From the NCBI GenBank assembly GCA_007644065.1, contig VJWN01000002.1, positions 1,575,831-1,639,830 of the forward strand: a DNA stretch of 64,000 bases, written 5' to 3'. The notes under the pieces are model-generated. The model searched no databases, was not told the origin of the DNA, and worked only from the letters and a program-made list of their open reading frames with translations. How positions within the stretch are numbered: the stretch's first letter is position 1; each line of letters opens with the position of its first letter. Made by a program: the position numbers and the translations under genes. This stretch comes from Margaritispora aquatica. Taxonomy: Eukaryota; Ascomycota; Leotiomycetes; Helotiales; Discinellaceae. Of the stretch, positions 1 through 10,550 are shown piece by piece.

Positions 1-603
1 TCGTGGAAGATAGAATGTTGTTACTAGATAAGTTTGTAGGTAGTTATTCAATTGGAAGTGTCCAATCTGCTGCTGATTATGCACAATAGCTCTTCTTTGA
101 AATTGTGTTGATTTTGTTGGTTTGCTGGTACTTGAGTTGTATTTCATGAGACAGGAGAAGGCTGTACTCTGTTACCTCTTATCAAAGCTTATCCTAGTAC
201 CTTATCGAGGTCCCTGAAATTCACCAGACAAGAGTTCTCCATACTCGAATGTTTCGGCTAGAATATAGGCGATGAATGGCAAGAGAGAGAGAGAGTCCTC
301 GTGTTTAGGACTTCTTCATTAAATCTTTAAATAATTGCTCAAAAATCTGCCTCCTTTTTAACATATGGATCACCTTCATAGAATTTTTTCCAACCGATTG
401 TCACCACTAGTTCCCCACGACGTTCTAAAAGCTCAACCCCCAGACGCCCAACTTTATGTCAGCAAGCAGACAAACATCCAAACATACAAATCCTTCTCAT
501 CCATTCACCCCAGAACTCGACAAGTCATAAATCATCCCAATCGTCCTTCGTAAGTCATACAATACTGCTACCACATTAAACACCAGCTCTCTCGCTACTC
601 TCA
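1..603. other. Intergenic, no gene seen
   Basis: AT-rich sequence at the window edge. The only open frame over 60 codons has no recognisable protein features and no coding-like composition. It probably holds flanking or untranslated sequence of the small membrane-protein gene that ends at 604 and of a gene beyond the window. Confidence 0.5.
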
Positions 604-1193
604 CTACCTCCCGCTATGACCTAGCAGATATCCCATCCATCTCCACAGCATTCCCACAGCTAATACCCAAATACCACCTGTGATAAACAGAAGTATCACA
701 ACCCACTTTCTCACTCTAAATGCCTCTTCCATCTCAGCCTTCATCATATGTCGCTGCTTCGCATGCCAATGCCACGGCTCTTTCTCCTGCGCTCCATCTT
801 TGGGCATCCCCTTGCTGACTGCTTCTGGAACCAAACTGGGCGATTTGACGTACTCGTATGGTGATTTCGGAACTGGCTTGTATACCATCAAGTGGGTGTA
901 GTATTTGATGTTCTGGTAAACACCAATTGGTGCTGGTCTTGGCTGGGAATGCTCATGTCCTCGCAACCGGTGGTTTCGAGCATCAATCAACGCAAGTGAG
1001 AGCAGAAAAGACACAAAGGTCAATGGAGCAATGAGTAGCTAGCCGTATGTTAGTCCCCTCATGAGTTCAACATGTGGGGGGAAAAACTTACTCTCGCAAC
1101 GGCGCTTTCCTTTGGCGCCTCTGCTGGTATTGGAGAAGCGAACCTTGGAGATCTTGATGGTGACATTGCTGGCGATACTGCTGTAGTTCTCAT
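604..1193 (-). CDS. Small two-TM membrane protein, function unknown
   Basis: I do not recognise this family. The model has two exons, 1092-1193 and 604-1038. The 53-bp intron has a GTAAGT donor and a GGCTAG acceptor and keeps phase 0, giving 178 aa. The N-terminus (1-34) is Ser/Pro/Ala-rich. A hydrophobic stretch follows directly after the splice junction (about 35-52), then a hydrophilic Pro/Lys-rich middle with charged His/Lys/Glu segments, and a second hydrophobic segment rich in Trp/Ile/Val near the C-terminus (about 144-171). The two-TM topology suggests an organelle or ER membrane protein; that is inference. The start is the ATG at 1193, because the frame is closed by a TGA shortly upstream. 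A further upstream exon cannot be excluded: a GTGAGT donor lies near 1277. Confidence 0.6.
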
Positions 1194-1689
1194 GTCCCCA
1201 GCTCAAACCCTTTTCATATGGACACTGACATAAGAGAACTTGGGAGCAAATAAATAAAATATATTCAAGTACTCACATCCCGAGGCTGAGCTACTTCGGT
1301 TGCTTCGGCTAGCACACCTATACCAAAAAACGTCATCGAGGCTGAGTGAGCAGGGCAAGAAGACAAGGCAACTGCTTTACAGGGGTCTCCCGTAGTACGG
1401 AGTACGAATCCGAGATCCAGGAACATGGAAATCTTGGCTTAGCCGATCCAATAGACACTCACCATATGAGCCCCATAAATACTCTTAAATCTTATTTGCC
1501 GAGGCTCGCATCAATAAAATGTCAGCTCAAACACAGAAGATAACTGGTTTTCTGCCCATAATAATAAGTAGGTAAATGAGCTTGAAAAGATACTGTGGCT
1601 TTAGCGCGCCATATTTTGGATTTTGTCTAACCACCAGTAAAGTACCATGCAAGCATATCTATTTTGGGTATCCTCCACACGTAACCAAA
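1194..1689. other. Intergenic, promoter side of the small membrane protein and 3' side of HIS1
   Basis: No supported gene. It contains A/T-rich runs around 1250-1265 and the putative donor near 1277. It should hold the promoter/leader of the minus-strand membrane-protein gene and the 3' UTR of HIS1. Confidence 0.4.
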
Positions 1690-2874
1690 CTATCCAGCTC
1701 GAGTGTTCGCGATACTCAGAACCAGAATATCCGTCGCGCCCACCGCAGTTAACTCATCCATGACAACTGCAATTTTCTTCTTTTCAACCATGGAACTGAC
1801 AGCAACCCACCCCTCTTCCTCCAAAGCGTTGATGGTAGGTGCTCTTTTGCCAGGCGTGATTTTTGTTGCCTCGGGTAGCTTCTCCCTGTGAACATTATAT
1901 TGGCAGAGAACATACTTTTGAGCAGCTGTAGGCCGTTAGCGAGAAATAAAGGGGCAGATTCCAAGACATACTAATAACACCACGAATTCTAGCAGCAATT
2001 AACTCCACAATCTCGGGATTGGATGGATTCTTAGATTTGATAAGGACAGCGGTACTCGAAACAACTGTATCAATCGCTTTTAATCCTGCAGCCTTCATCG
2101 TCTCTCCAGATTCTGCAACGGTTAGTAACCAAGAGACAATTAGACGTTTGTACCCACCGACTAAATCCACAATACCATCCGCAACGCCGAGCGCACAAGC
2201 AGCCTCAACACTTCCGCTTAATTCAATGATGTTCGTTTTCATTTTCTTTGTTGACGGCCTCTCTACTTCCCCATTTGTGGCTGCCGCAGCCTCAAGCTCC
2301 AATGCGGCAAAGTAATCCGCTGCTAGATGAACAAAACTTGTTCCGATGTTCTTTCCAATCAAATCAGATGGCTTGATATAGGGACCCTTCTCTGGAACTT
2401 GCACTTGCAACTTGCATGAGCCAAACCCTAGATCCATCACTTCCTCACATCCAATCTCCCGCTCATCTTCTTCGGGAGTTGACTCGCCAGATTCGTTGCG
2501 CTCTTTCCTCAATGCCTGAACAGCCGATGCATGTTCGGCAACAGTATCTCGACCAGTTATTCCAAGACTGACACGGCCCTCGCCAACGAATGTGGGAATG
2601 TCTGCGGCGGGTAGGAAGACGAGCGCTATAGGGAGATTCTTGACAAGAGCAATGTCAAGTCGAGACTCTCTTCGAAATTGAATATCGGCGCCCTCGAGAA
2701 TATTCAGTGCCGCTTGTAATAAGCGCCCCTCTGCAGAGTAGTGTTAGTCTAATTTCCAACTTTCATTTTTGTTGTTGACTCACTCTTTGGGACTGCGAAC
2801 AACAACCTGCCCTCTAAGCTAGAGGGGTTGTTAGCAAATTTTTCATGGAGTTTATCCTCTTGAACGAAAGGCAT
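1690..2874 (-). CDS. HIS1: ATP phosphoribosyltransferase (histidine biosynthesis, first step)
   Basis: Catalyses ATP + PRPP to phosphoribosyl-ATP, the committed step of histidine synthesis, in the cytosol. Exons are 2784-2874, 1972-2730 and 1690-1925, with introns of 53 and 46 bp in phase 1 at both junctions, giving 361 aa. Recognisable in order: the N-terminal KGRL loop formed across intron 1; the hydrophobic LVKN-x-PIALVFLPAADIPTF segment; the LGITGRD loop; the PRPP-binding region with GVADGIVDLVGG; and a C-terminal HisG_C regulatory domain (ITPGKRAPTI, then a final ILVLSIANTR). The ACT-like C-terminal domain is the usual site of feedback by histidine. At 361 aa it is longer than the yeast enzyme (about 297). 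The extra length is two hydrophilic inserts, one Glu/Arg-rich after about residue 130 and one Ala/Lys-rich before KTNIIELSG. Family assignment is secure. Confidence 0.95.
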
Positions 2875-3437
2875 CTTGAACTTTCTTACTGATTGACAAG
2901 ATCCATAACGACGAACCTTGGGGGGGGGGAGTTTGCCGTTTATGTATAAGATTCGATGGCGGGGTACTTGAAAGCGGAAAGCCGTAGATTGCTTGCGTTA
3001 GGAGGGCGTATGTTCAATTGGACACAAAGAATATGGGCTGTATATCACGTTCTACTATCGAATGAAACGATTGCACGAGTCCAAAACGTGGGGTATTAAT
3101 GTATGACAACAGAATTAGTTCTCGAGATGCACGTCAAAACCTTTGAAGAAAAAGCCCCACCAATGTACTCAATCCCATGACGGGGCAGGCTAAGCATGAA
3201 TTGAGCTTAGTGAAAATCATCCCCCATGTCACCCTTGCATTCTTGCATTCCTGCTGACTTCGCAGCCCGCCGCTCATGATTGGTTCGTATATTTCCCCTA
3301 CACAAATTCGGAAAACAACCAAACTTCTCGAAGAACAATTAAGACATCGCTTTTTCACCAAGCCGCGCCACAATCAGGTCAGTCAAAACAGCAGATCTAG
3401 GAGGAATAGCTGGGGCTAAAAGGAGCAGATCGCAAAG
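2875..3437. promoter_or_regulatory. Divergent promoter region between HIS1 and RPS28
   Basis: A 563-bp gap separates two head-to-head genes, so both promoters must lie here. A G-run (about 2922-2930) sits some 50 bp upstream of the HIS1 start. Apparent open frames inside show no protein family. I did not identify a specific factor site. Confidence 0.5.
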
Positions 3438-3793
3438 ATGGATGCATCAAAACAACCAGTCAAGCTTGTGAAGGTTACCCGTGTCTTGGGACGGACCGGT
3501 ATGTGAACTAATGCGGTCGGAATCTGCTGCAAATAATGGGGATTCTGACTCTCTTCAGGATCTCGTGGAGGTGTTACCCAGGTTAGAGTTGAGTTCATGG
3601 ACGACACTACTCGTTCCATCATCCGCAACGTCAAGGGCGCAGGTATGGATTCATATGCCCCGCACCAAATTTGCATTTTCAAATTGCATGTGCAATACTA
3701 GGCGAGACAAATTGGCTGACAAAAATTGTAGTCCGCGAAAACGATATTCTTTGCTTACTCGAGTCCGAACGTGAAGCCAGACGCTTGAGATAA
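3438..3793 (+). CDS. RPS28: 40S ribosomal protein S28 (eS28)
   Basis: Small-subunit protein near the mRNA exit/E-site. Three exons (3438-3498, 3559-3642, 3732-3793) join in phase 1 at both introns to give exactly 68 aa, the usual length for this protein. Introns of 60 and 89 bp have GTATGT and GTATGG donors. The protein reads through the hallmark [20 protein letters not shown] and continues with [21 protein letters not shown] sequence (here GAV), ending in the conserved [12 protein letters not shown]. It is too fragmented to be noticed as a simple open frame. Two introns in a short ribosomal gene is normal for filamentous ascomycetes. HIS1 lies divergently on its left and a hydrolase converges on its right. 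Confidence 0.97.
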
Positions 3794-4215
3794 TGGTCAT
3801 TCTGCGTTTTAGTGGTTGGGGAAAGGCGAAGCGAGTTATATTGGTGCAAACCTATACGACAGGAGTTTGCGATTCGAACCACCTGCCATTGAAGAGAGCT
3901 GAAGCTTCTCCTCACAATACAATCTAAAAGCCGAGGGCAACACAAATTTTTGTGGGTCGTCGAAAATCGCAACAGTGAGACTTAAGAGGGAAAAGACTGG
4001 GGGTCCTCCTGTTAGAGTAGCCCGAAGAACAGCAACAACTGAACTAGACAAGGCCTAGTGGCTCTTGATGAGAACAATGTATATGGTCAAACAGCATTGT
4101 GCCAAAATTCGTTCGGAGCACAAGGTTTAATCAATTGTGAGTTACGCGCAACCTCGGAGTATTGAGGATATTGAGCGTTGTCATATTTAACTTTCATATC
4201 TGACTTCAAGTTTGT
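3794..4215. other. Intergenic between convergent RPS28 and FAH-family gene
   Basis: Holds the 3' UTRs of two convergent genes. A TTCGAA-containing stretch at about 3865-3880 faintly resembles a tRNA T-arm on the minus strand, but its stem does not pair. No gene seen. Confidence 0.5.
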
Positions 4216-5227
4216 CTATAGCTTCGATTTTGGTTTGGTAAACTCCACTTTGTTTACACACGAACCCACATTTTCGAGGCCAACTTCAACTACATCCCCA
4301 TCCTTCAACCATAGTTGTGGCTTCCTTCCCATTCCCACTCCTTGCGGCGTACCAGTGAAAATGAGATCTCCAGGCATGAGTGTCGTCCCCTGGCTCAAAA
4401 ATGCAATTGTCTTAGCAACTCCAAATATCATGTCCCCAGTTCCACTTTCCTGTACCATTTTCCCATTTAGCTTGGTGAATATCTGGAGCTTCTGGGGATC
4501 TGGAATAATCTTGGTGCTGACGATGCCAGGACCGAAAGGAGCCCATCCATCAAATCCCTTTCCAAGCGACCATTGGCCACCACCATGCTTGAGTTGCCAG
4601 TCGCGGTGGGAGACATCGTTGCCAACAGTATAGCCGAGAACATAGTCCAATGCCTTGTCTTCTGAGACATCTGCACATGTTTTCCCGATGATAGCAATGA
4701 GTTCGCATTCGTAGTCCAAACCACTACCCTGTTGTGCGAGAGGATGTACGGGAATGGGATCTGTAGGTCCTGTCATAGAAGTTGCAGGTTTGTACTGAAA
4801 GGGTAAGCTTTGCTTGACTTTTTGTGTGGACTAACTTACGAAAAGGACAGGGAATTTTGGTATTGGCATGTTAGACTAGCGAAGTTAGACAGGTTCTCCT
4901 TTACTTCTCAGAATGTAATTACCTCCTTCGCATGCTGTTCATAGTTGAGACCTAGGCATCTGACTGTCTTGATATCCTCATGAGCAAGAGGAGCCAAAAG
5001 AAAACGAATATCGGCAATTTGGTCCGTCACTTCGTGCTTGCCAAAGATTGGACCCTGAATTATTTTTGCTTGTTTAGCTTTTGAGATATCTGTGACGTCC
5101 TTGGGAAGAATGGCATCTCCCGAGTAAACCTTTCCGTCTTTTGCGAGGAACCTGACGAGTCTCTACAAATGAATTAGCTTAGGTACAGTCTCATCCACAT
5201 GGACTTGCCTACTGAGAAGGAAGCCAT
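4216..5227 (-). CDS. Fumarylacetoacetate hydrolase-family protein (FAHD type)
   Basis: Four exons (5213-5227, 4923-5162, 4840-4875, 4216-4794), all joined in phase 0, give 289 aa, the normal size of the FAHD1/FAHD2 group. The first exon codes only MASFS and the third only 12 residues. Visible signatures are: the RLVRFLAKDGKVYSGDA start; CLGLNYEQHAKE, whose His-Ala-Lys-Glu is typical of the active-site lid; LDYECELIAIIGK with the metal-ligand Glu-x-Glu; YTVGNDVSHRDWQ with the third metal ligand Asp; and TGTPQGVGMGRKP. Family members hydrolyse or decarboxylate small diketo acids (acylpyruvates, oxaloacetate) with Mg2+/Mn2+. The exact substrate cannot be read from sequence. It is head-to-head with the SDHAF1-like gene, whose product serves the TCA enzyme succinate dehydrogenase. 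A shared promoter is possible but unproven. Confidence 0.92.
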
Positions 5228-5519
5228 AGTCCAACAAAGTTAGTATTTGTTCCAGTCTCAAGTCTACAATTATTTCACTTAGAAAGTCCCAAGATCTCAT
5301 ACATATATAATCTGATATAAGTAATCATGATTGAGTGCTTCCGTTGGCGTTCAACATTACCCGCCGGAAGCAACCCCACTTTCTCGGCTTGCCTTGCAGG
5401 AGCTCATCCCTGTCCAACACGCGGATTTGTCCCCGTCATTGAAGTCCACCAATTGATACTCAAATAACTTATTTTCCGTGTCAGCAGGAAATTCGACCAT
5501 CAATATCGCCGTCTTGGAA
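5228..5519. promoter_or_regulatory. Short divergent promoter between FAH-family gene and SDHAF1-like gene
   Basis: Only 292 bp separates the two start codons, so the two promoters must overlap or share elements. No defined motif was recognised. Confidence 0.45.
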
Positions 5520-5871
5520 ATGGCAAAATCTGGCATACAGAGACAGATTTTATCTCTTTATCGACAGTGTCTGCGAGCAAGTAGGAAGAAGGATCCAGTC
5601 AGTTTCCGCATTGATTTGTAGGCAATGGTCTAACCGGAGAATAGAGTGTGCGAGCTCACTTTGAGAGCTATGCTAGGTGAGAGAGCTTTTGCTTCGCGCA
5701 GAAACCAATTGTTCCCTTGAACCCATGACTGATAGTCCATTCCATAGAGCAGAATTCGATAAAGGTGCTGGTCTCGATAAAAAGGACTTCGGGACAATTG
5801 AGTATCTCTTGCGGCGAGGACAGCGACAGCTCGATATGTATTCGTCACCTGGAATTAAAGACATACGATGA
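5520..5871 (+). CDS. SDH6: LYR-motif succinate dehydrogenase assembly factor (SDHAF1/Sdh6-like)
   Basis: A 77-aa protein built from three exons: 5520-5597, 5645-5676 (32 nt) and 5748-5871. Introns are 47 bp (GTCAGT donor, CTAACC branch) and 71 bp (GTGAGA donor). Phases close exactly (26 codons; then 36 codons + 2; then 1). The N-terminus has the LYR box in LSLYRQCLRASRKKDP, followed by VRAHFESYARAEFDK, then KKDFGTIEYLLRRGQRQL and the YSSPGIKDI tail. This is the full SDHAF1 pattern. In known members the LYR protein is a mitochondrial matrix chaperone that helps insert Fe-S clusters into the Sdh2 subunit of complex II. The third exon is preceded by an in-frame stretch that makes a longer false frame starting near 5677. 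The divergent neighbour is an FAH-family gene. Confidence 0.9.
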
Positions 5872-7859
5872 AGGAAGCTGGAGACTTGAGCTGGTTTAGC
5901 ACCTCTATCATGATGGACTCGATCTGGAAATTGTCGCACTTTGGCTGCTAAAGGGATCATACCGCATCCTACCAAGTCGAGGGCTACACCTGTTGTCTTT
6001 GTGGGATCATCTGGATCAACCAATGCTTACGACCAGGGTTGAGAAGGTACAAAGGCGCGACCCATAACAGTACAGGCATTGGCCATCTACAGTATTTACT
6101 CTGACTCTACTAGTCAGTCCCAAATACCGAGAGCATTTGCTGGCAGGATTTGAAATGTCCTCAAGACTTAGTATAAGCTCAAGAGGACGACAGCTCGTCT
6201 ATTATTCCGTAGAGCATTCGCATGCTTGTCGCAAGATGTTTATGGGCCAGGCAGATTGGAGACACAGGAGGCCTAAGAGCTACAAATGCCATTGTGGATT
6301 AGTGTTCAATGGATAGAATGTATATGAATCTCTGCATATATCATCTATATTATCGATTGCTCTCACATTGCACCGTTTGCCTATTCTATATCAGTAGAAG
6401 TCTTTCTGGACACTTCAGGTATCAAAAATGCTGTTAATATAACATTATACATACTATAAGTATGTTCTCGCACAGCTCGTTTTGTGGTTTTCCTGTTTTG
6501 ATAGCTTCGAGCGAAGCAAATTCTATATCTTATGGCAACGGTATTGATACAGCCATTCACGACTTTAACCATCGAATAGGTCTTATGATGGTAGCCAATC
6601 GTTATTGGATATCTCCTTTCATTCTGTTGAAATTGACAATATTTCGCAGCTAGGATTTTCTTAGGCTCACTTCACATATGTCTCAAGACTTCGTTTTATG
6701 CCACCGAGTTACTGAATATCGGCATTTCTTCGCTCCAAGTTTCGATACAATCAAGCCTTGTCTGCATTTGATCACCCTTGGCTCAACCTGGTACCTGATC
6801 TTCAGTTGATGGCAACCAGCTTCTATCAAAATACTTTATGTGGCCACTAATAATAGCTGGTTTCTACAAATCTACTCCCATCGGGTGTGTACATCATGCA
6901 CAGCGGGATCGGTGTAATTCAACTTCCCGCTAGCCAGATGATGTGTGGCTGTCATTTCCATGTTGCGCAATTCATTGATTCACATTGGCAATCATTTCAC
7001 CGAGGAAAGACACACACTTATCATCAATCGTCAACACAAAGTTGCTAGCCTAGAAATGCAGTCAATGGAACGAAACAAGAGAAGTTCTTAGCACCTTCGC
7101 GCCATCAACCAAATGCGGAATAGAAGCCTTTGAACTCCAGGTTTGGACGAACTCGCCTTGAATCTAAACATTGGTGCTGTCACTTTCGTAATCTCGAGTT
7201 TGGTACTAAACCGGTAGATTACTTCCAATAGTTACAAGCAACAAATTTGATAGGTTAGAGTGCTTCTCTACTGGTATAATAACGGCAGCACAAGACGTTG
7301 CCAGTGCTCGCTTCACAACCTTCATGGTGAGTTCAGACATATTTGTGGTCAGAACTTGAGATTTAGAGTTCCGGCAGGATGATCTGCCGCACATCAACGC
7401 ACACGGGCACGTTAGGTGCACCGGCGGAACTCTATCACACCTGCGGAGGAGGTTGTCCTGATGTTTCTCGCAAGACATCCCTGTCAAACATTTCCTTCAA
7501 TGCTTAAAATATACCGAGGTCGGCCTAATATGGAAATGTCCACCGAGATCTGCATATATCTTGGTATCCACTACGAGTATGTTGAACGCACTATGTCTTT
7601 TTCATGCGAATTGAATTACCGACTTATAAGTACTTTTGCGACAGGAATATTTGGCTGCATCATGCTTTCAATTGCATATATACCTCTTTAACCTTCCTTT
7701 CTTCTCTGTGTTGTGTTGTGTATTTACCCCATCATAGAAGAGACGCTAGCGCCTGTTCAATATCGTCTCCGTGTTCACCTTGCCTCAGAGTCAGGCAACG
7801 TCAACATTTATTTTTCGCCTTAACTTGACGATATTTCAGTCAGCACAACAATTGTCAAG
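5872..7859. other. 2-kb intergenic region upstream of the P450
   Basis: AT-rich, with several short overlapping open frames on both strands but none with a recognisable family or splice-consistent extension. The last few hundred bases should contain the P450 promoter and leader. Confidence 0.45.
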
Positions 7860-9554
7860 ATGTCGGGCATTCCGTTCAAAGGTGTAACGGTGCTTTCGTT
7901 AATCACTTCGGTTGCGACAGTATCATATCGACCAGATCTCTTATTCACATCGCGACCGACATATATTGGGACTTTCATTCTGTTCTGGTTGCTGAGCTTT
8001 TCAAGCTGGATTTTCTACATCGTCATTCTATATCCTAAATTCCTCTCACCTTTAAGGCATTTTCCGGAGCCACAAGGGGGCAGTTGGTGGAATGGTCACT
8101 TTGGCATTATATCAGCATTGCCTACCGGGGCACCTATGATAAGTTGGGCAAACAAAATTCCCAATGATGGTATCATTCGATATCTAGGACTTCTCAATTC
8201 AGAGCGGATTATGATAACCTCTCCTCGTGGTCTCAGCGAGGTGCTCACTACCCGGAACTACGATTTTATCAAGCCCAAGCATGTCGCAACTGGACTTGGT
8301 CGCTTATTAGGCATTGGTATTTTGCTCGCTGAAGGAGATGAGCACAAGACACAGAGGAAAAACCTCATGCCCGCATTTGCTTACAGACATGTGAAAAATC
8401 TTGTGCCCGTCTTCTGGAACAAGAGTCGTGAGGCTGTTGAAGCAATGACTGAACACATCAATGCTGGGGGTATTCCAAATTCCGAATTGCCAGATTTCCA
8501 AAAACGACCGGATCCCGTCGTTGATACGGCTGTTTTGGAGGCTGGAGAATGGGCAAGCCGGGCTACTTTGGACATTATTGGCATCGCAGGTTTAGGACAA
8601 GACTTTGGTGCAATTAAGGACCCCAACACACTTCTCAACACAACCTACCGGAAAGTATTCAAGCCATCTCGCCAGGCTGCGATTCTTGGACTTCTTAACA
8701 TTTTCCTACCTGGATGGTTTGTGAGGAATTTACCTGTGAAAAGAAATGGGGAGATTGAGGAGGCCGCAGGCATCATTCGTGATACATGCAGACATCTCAT
8801 CCGGGACAAAAAGGACAAGCTCGAGAAGAAGGAGCTATACGACGTGGATATCCTCAGCGTGGCATTGGAGAGTGGCGGTTTTACTGAGGAGCAACTCATT
8901 GATCAACTCATGACTTTCTTAGCTGCTGGCCATGAGACGACAGCAACAGCCATGACATGGGCTACCTACATGCTTTCTCGTTATCCAGAAATTCAAACAC
9001 GACTCCGTGCAGAAATCAGAGAGAAACTCCCAAGTGTCAGTACCGATGAAATGGTCAATGCCGCGGATATTGACCACATGCCCTACCTAAATGCTGTGTG
9101 CAGCGAGGTACTGCGTTATTTCCCACCGGTTCCATTAACTCTCCGTGATGCAGCGTGCGACACTATCATTCTTGGTCACAAAATCCCAAAAGGAACTCGG
9201 GTTATGCTTGTGCCATGGGCTATTCACAAGAACGAAGCTCTTTGGGGCCCAGATGCTGGAGAATTCAATCCAGATAGGTGGCTCGCATCGGAGAAAAATG
9301 TTCACAGTGCGAACGGGGGAGCAGCGAGCAATTACTCATACATGACTTTCCTACACGGCCCCAGAAGTTGTATTGGGCAGAGTTTCGCAAAGATAGAATT
9401 CGCTTGCTTGTTAGCAGCATGGATTGGACGTTTTGAGTTTGAATTGAACGATGAACGGGAGTTGGACGAGAAGAATATGTTGATTAAGGGAGGTGTCACT
9501 GCAAAGCCAGCAAAGGGCTTGTATGTGAAGACAAAGGTGGTCGAGGGATGGTAA
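7860..9554 (+). CDS. Cytochrome P450 monooxygenase
   Basis: Intronless, 564 aa, a normal length for a fungal microsomal P450. A hydrophobic N-terminal anchor (about residues 35-58) is followed by a proline-rich hinge. The I-helix oxygen-binding motif AGHETT is at about 356-361. The K-helix ExxR is EVLR in CSEVLRYFPP. The PERF-region equivalent is FNPDRW. The heme loop FLHGPRSCIG places the axial thiolate at about Cys504. Overall it resembles the CYP4-like broad group of ascomycete P450s, but I cannot assign a CYP family or substrate. The absence of introns stands out against its neighbours; it could reflect retroposition, transfer or simple intron loss. No adjoining PKS, NRPS, terpene cyclase or transporter is visible, so it is not in an evident biosynthetic cluster. 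Confidence 0.95.
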   Translation: MSGIPFKGVTVLSLITSVATVSYRPDLLFTSRPTYIGTFILFWLLSFSSWIFYIVILYPKFLSPLRHFPEPQGGSWWNGHFGIISALPTGAPMISWANKIPNDGIIRYLGLLNSERIMITSPRGLSEVLTTRNYDFIKPKHVATGLGRLLGIGILLAEGDEHKTQRKNLMPAFAYRHVKNLVPVFWNKSREAVEAMTEHINAGGIPNSELPDFQKRPDPVVDTAVLEAGEWASRATLDIIGIAGLGQDFGAIKDPNTLLNTTYRKVFKPSRQAAILGLLNIFLPGWFVRNLPVKRNGEIEEAAGIIRDTCRHLIRDKKDKLEKKELYDVDILSVALESGGFTEEQLIDQLMTFLAAGHETTATAMTWATYMLSRYPEIQTRLRAEIREKLPSVSTDEMVNAADIDHMPYLNAVCSEVLRYFPPVPLTLRDAACDTIILGHKIPKGTRVMLVPWAIHKNEALWGPDAGEFNPDRWLASEKNVHSANGGAASNYSYMTFLHGPRSCIGQSFAKIEFACLLAAWIGRFEFELNDERELDEKNMLIKGGVTAKPAKGLYVKTKVVEGW

Positions 9555-9734
9555 TACTGAGTTTCTTGGGTTTGGCGTTCTGTTCTGACTTATGGGCATG
9601 GGGTACGAAGTAATAGCATAGCGATGTGTTGTATTTACAGAGATATCACCTCAGACTTAGGTCAGCATTCTCGTAAACTTAATGATAAATACTTGGATAA
9701 TCAAAAAGTTAACATCAAAAACTGAGATACATTT

Positions 9735-10550
9735 TTAAACTTGATGCCTATTTTCTTCCTTGCGGGTTGGCTCTTGATTCTTACACATAGCACCTTCAAT
9801 TCCAAATCGCATTTCGAGCATAAATCGAGATGTTTCGACATCGTCTCTGATGGTCAACGAAAACAGACTTCTGCATATTTTGGAATTCAACGGCATCATG
9901 CCTCCAAATTCTGTTACCCTCTCAAACAACCAAACATCAGCGGATTTCCACTCTGCCAGGCCTGTAGGTTGAGATGGAAACGCAAACGACAACATCACAT
10001 TTCCCTTGCTTTGCGCTTTGCGAGGACGAAGCACCTGGCATTGCGGCTTGGACCGAGCGTTTGACAGCCAGTTTACGTTCGTTTGATGTTTACCTACGTC
10101 CATCTGAACGGTGAGCCAGTCTATCGTCAAGCGTGCACAGGTCTGAGTTGCACTGGGTTGTTGGAACACTTGAGTTCCCGAGAAATCTGCGAGGTGTGTT
10201 GTGCGCTGTGGATGGGAGAGATGGGATGAAACTTTTACGAGAAAGTGAGACGATATGCGAGTGTATACGAACCTGAGCTTTGGGAGAGGGGGGTTTGTTG
10301 TGCACGGTGTAGGAGATGAGATGACACTTTGACGATGCATAGGGAAACCTGAAACAAATTGCGAGAATTTGCGAACTTGAATCAAGAACTTTCTATTGAG
10401 AGTGCGAGTATAGGTTTCATGTGTGTTGTGCCATTCTCGCGGGGTCTTCCTCAATTGTATTGGTGTTTTCTCAAGCACGTTTTGATGGTTGAATTTGAGG
10501 CAAGCAGATGTGCAATGCTCGAGAATATTTGCAACTGAGGCATGAACCAC
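9735..10550 (-). CDS. Possible gene, hypothetical protein, exon structure unresolved
   Basis: An unusually long open frame (up to 271 codons) starts 180 bp past the P450 stop, on the opposite strand. I do not recognise the protein. The last 100 codons (9735-10034) look most protein-like, with segments such as NVMLSFAFPSQPTGLAEWKS and DVWLFERVTEFGG. Two candidate introns exist: 10035-10097 (GTAGGT donor, CCAG acceptor, a multiple of three, so the frame stays open) and 10206-10272 (GTTCGT donor, CCACAG acceptor), which would change the upstream frame. The start codon therefore cannot be fixed; ATGs are available at several points above 10330. Treat the 3' part as the better supported section. 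It may also be a chance frame in a GC-moderate region. Confidence 0.35.
   Translation of the reverse strand: MVHASVANILEHCTSACLKFNHQNVLEKTPIQLRKTPREWHNTHETYTRTLNRKFLIQVRKFSQFVSGFPMHRQSVISSPTPCTTNPPLPKLRFVYTRISSHFLVKVSSHLSHPQRTTHLADFSGTQVFQQPSATQTCARLTIDWLTVQMDVGKHQTNVNWLSNARSKPQCQVLRPRKAQSKGNVMLSFAFPSQPTGLAEWKSADVWLFERVTEFGGMMPLNSKICRSLFSLTIRDDVETSRFMLEMRFGIEGAMCKNQEPTRKEENRHQV

Noticed and set aside
1274..1336. Possible extra first exon of the small membrane protein (ATG at 1336 to a GTGAGT donor at 1277)
   Set aside because: None of the acceptors before 1193 restores the correct phase, so the ATG at 1193 was kept.
3860..3885. GGTTCGAATC on the minus strand resembling a tRNA T-loop
   Set aside because: Stem does not pair and no A-box or cloverleaf is found around it.
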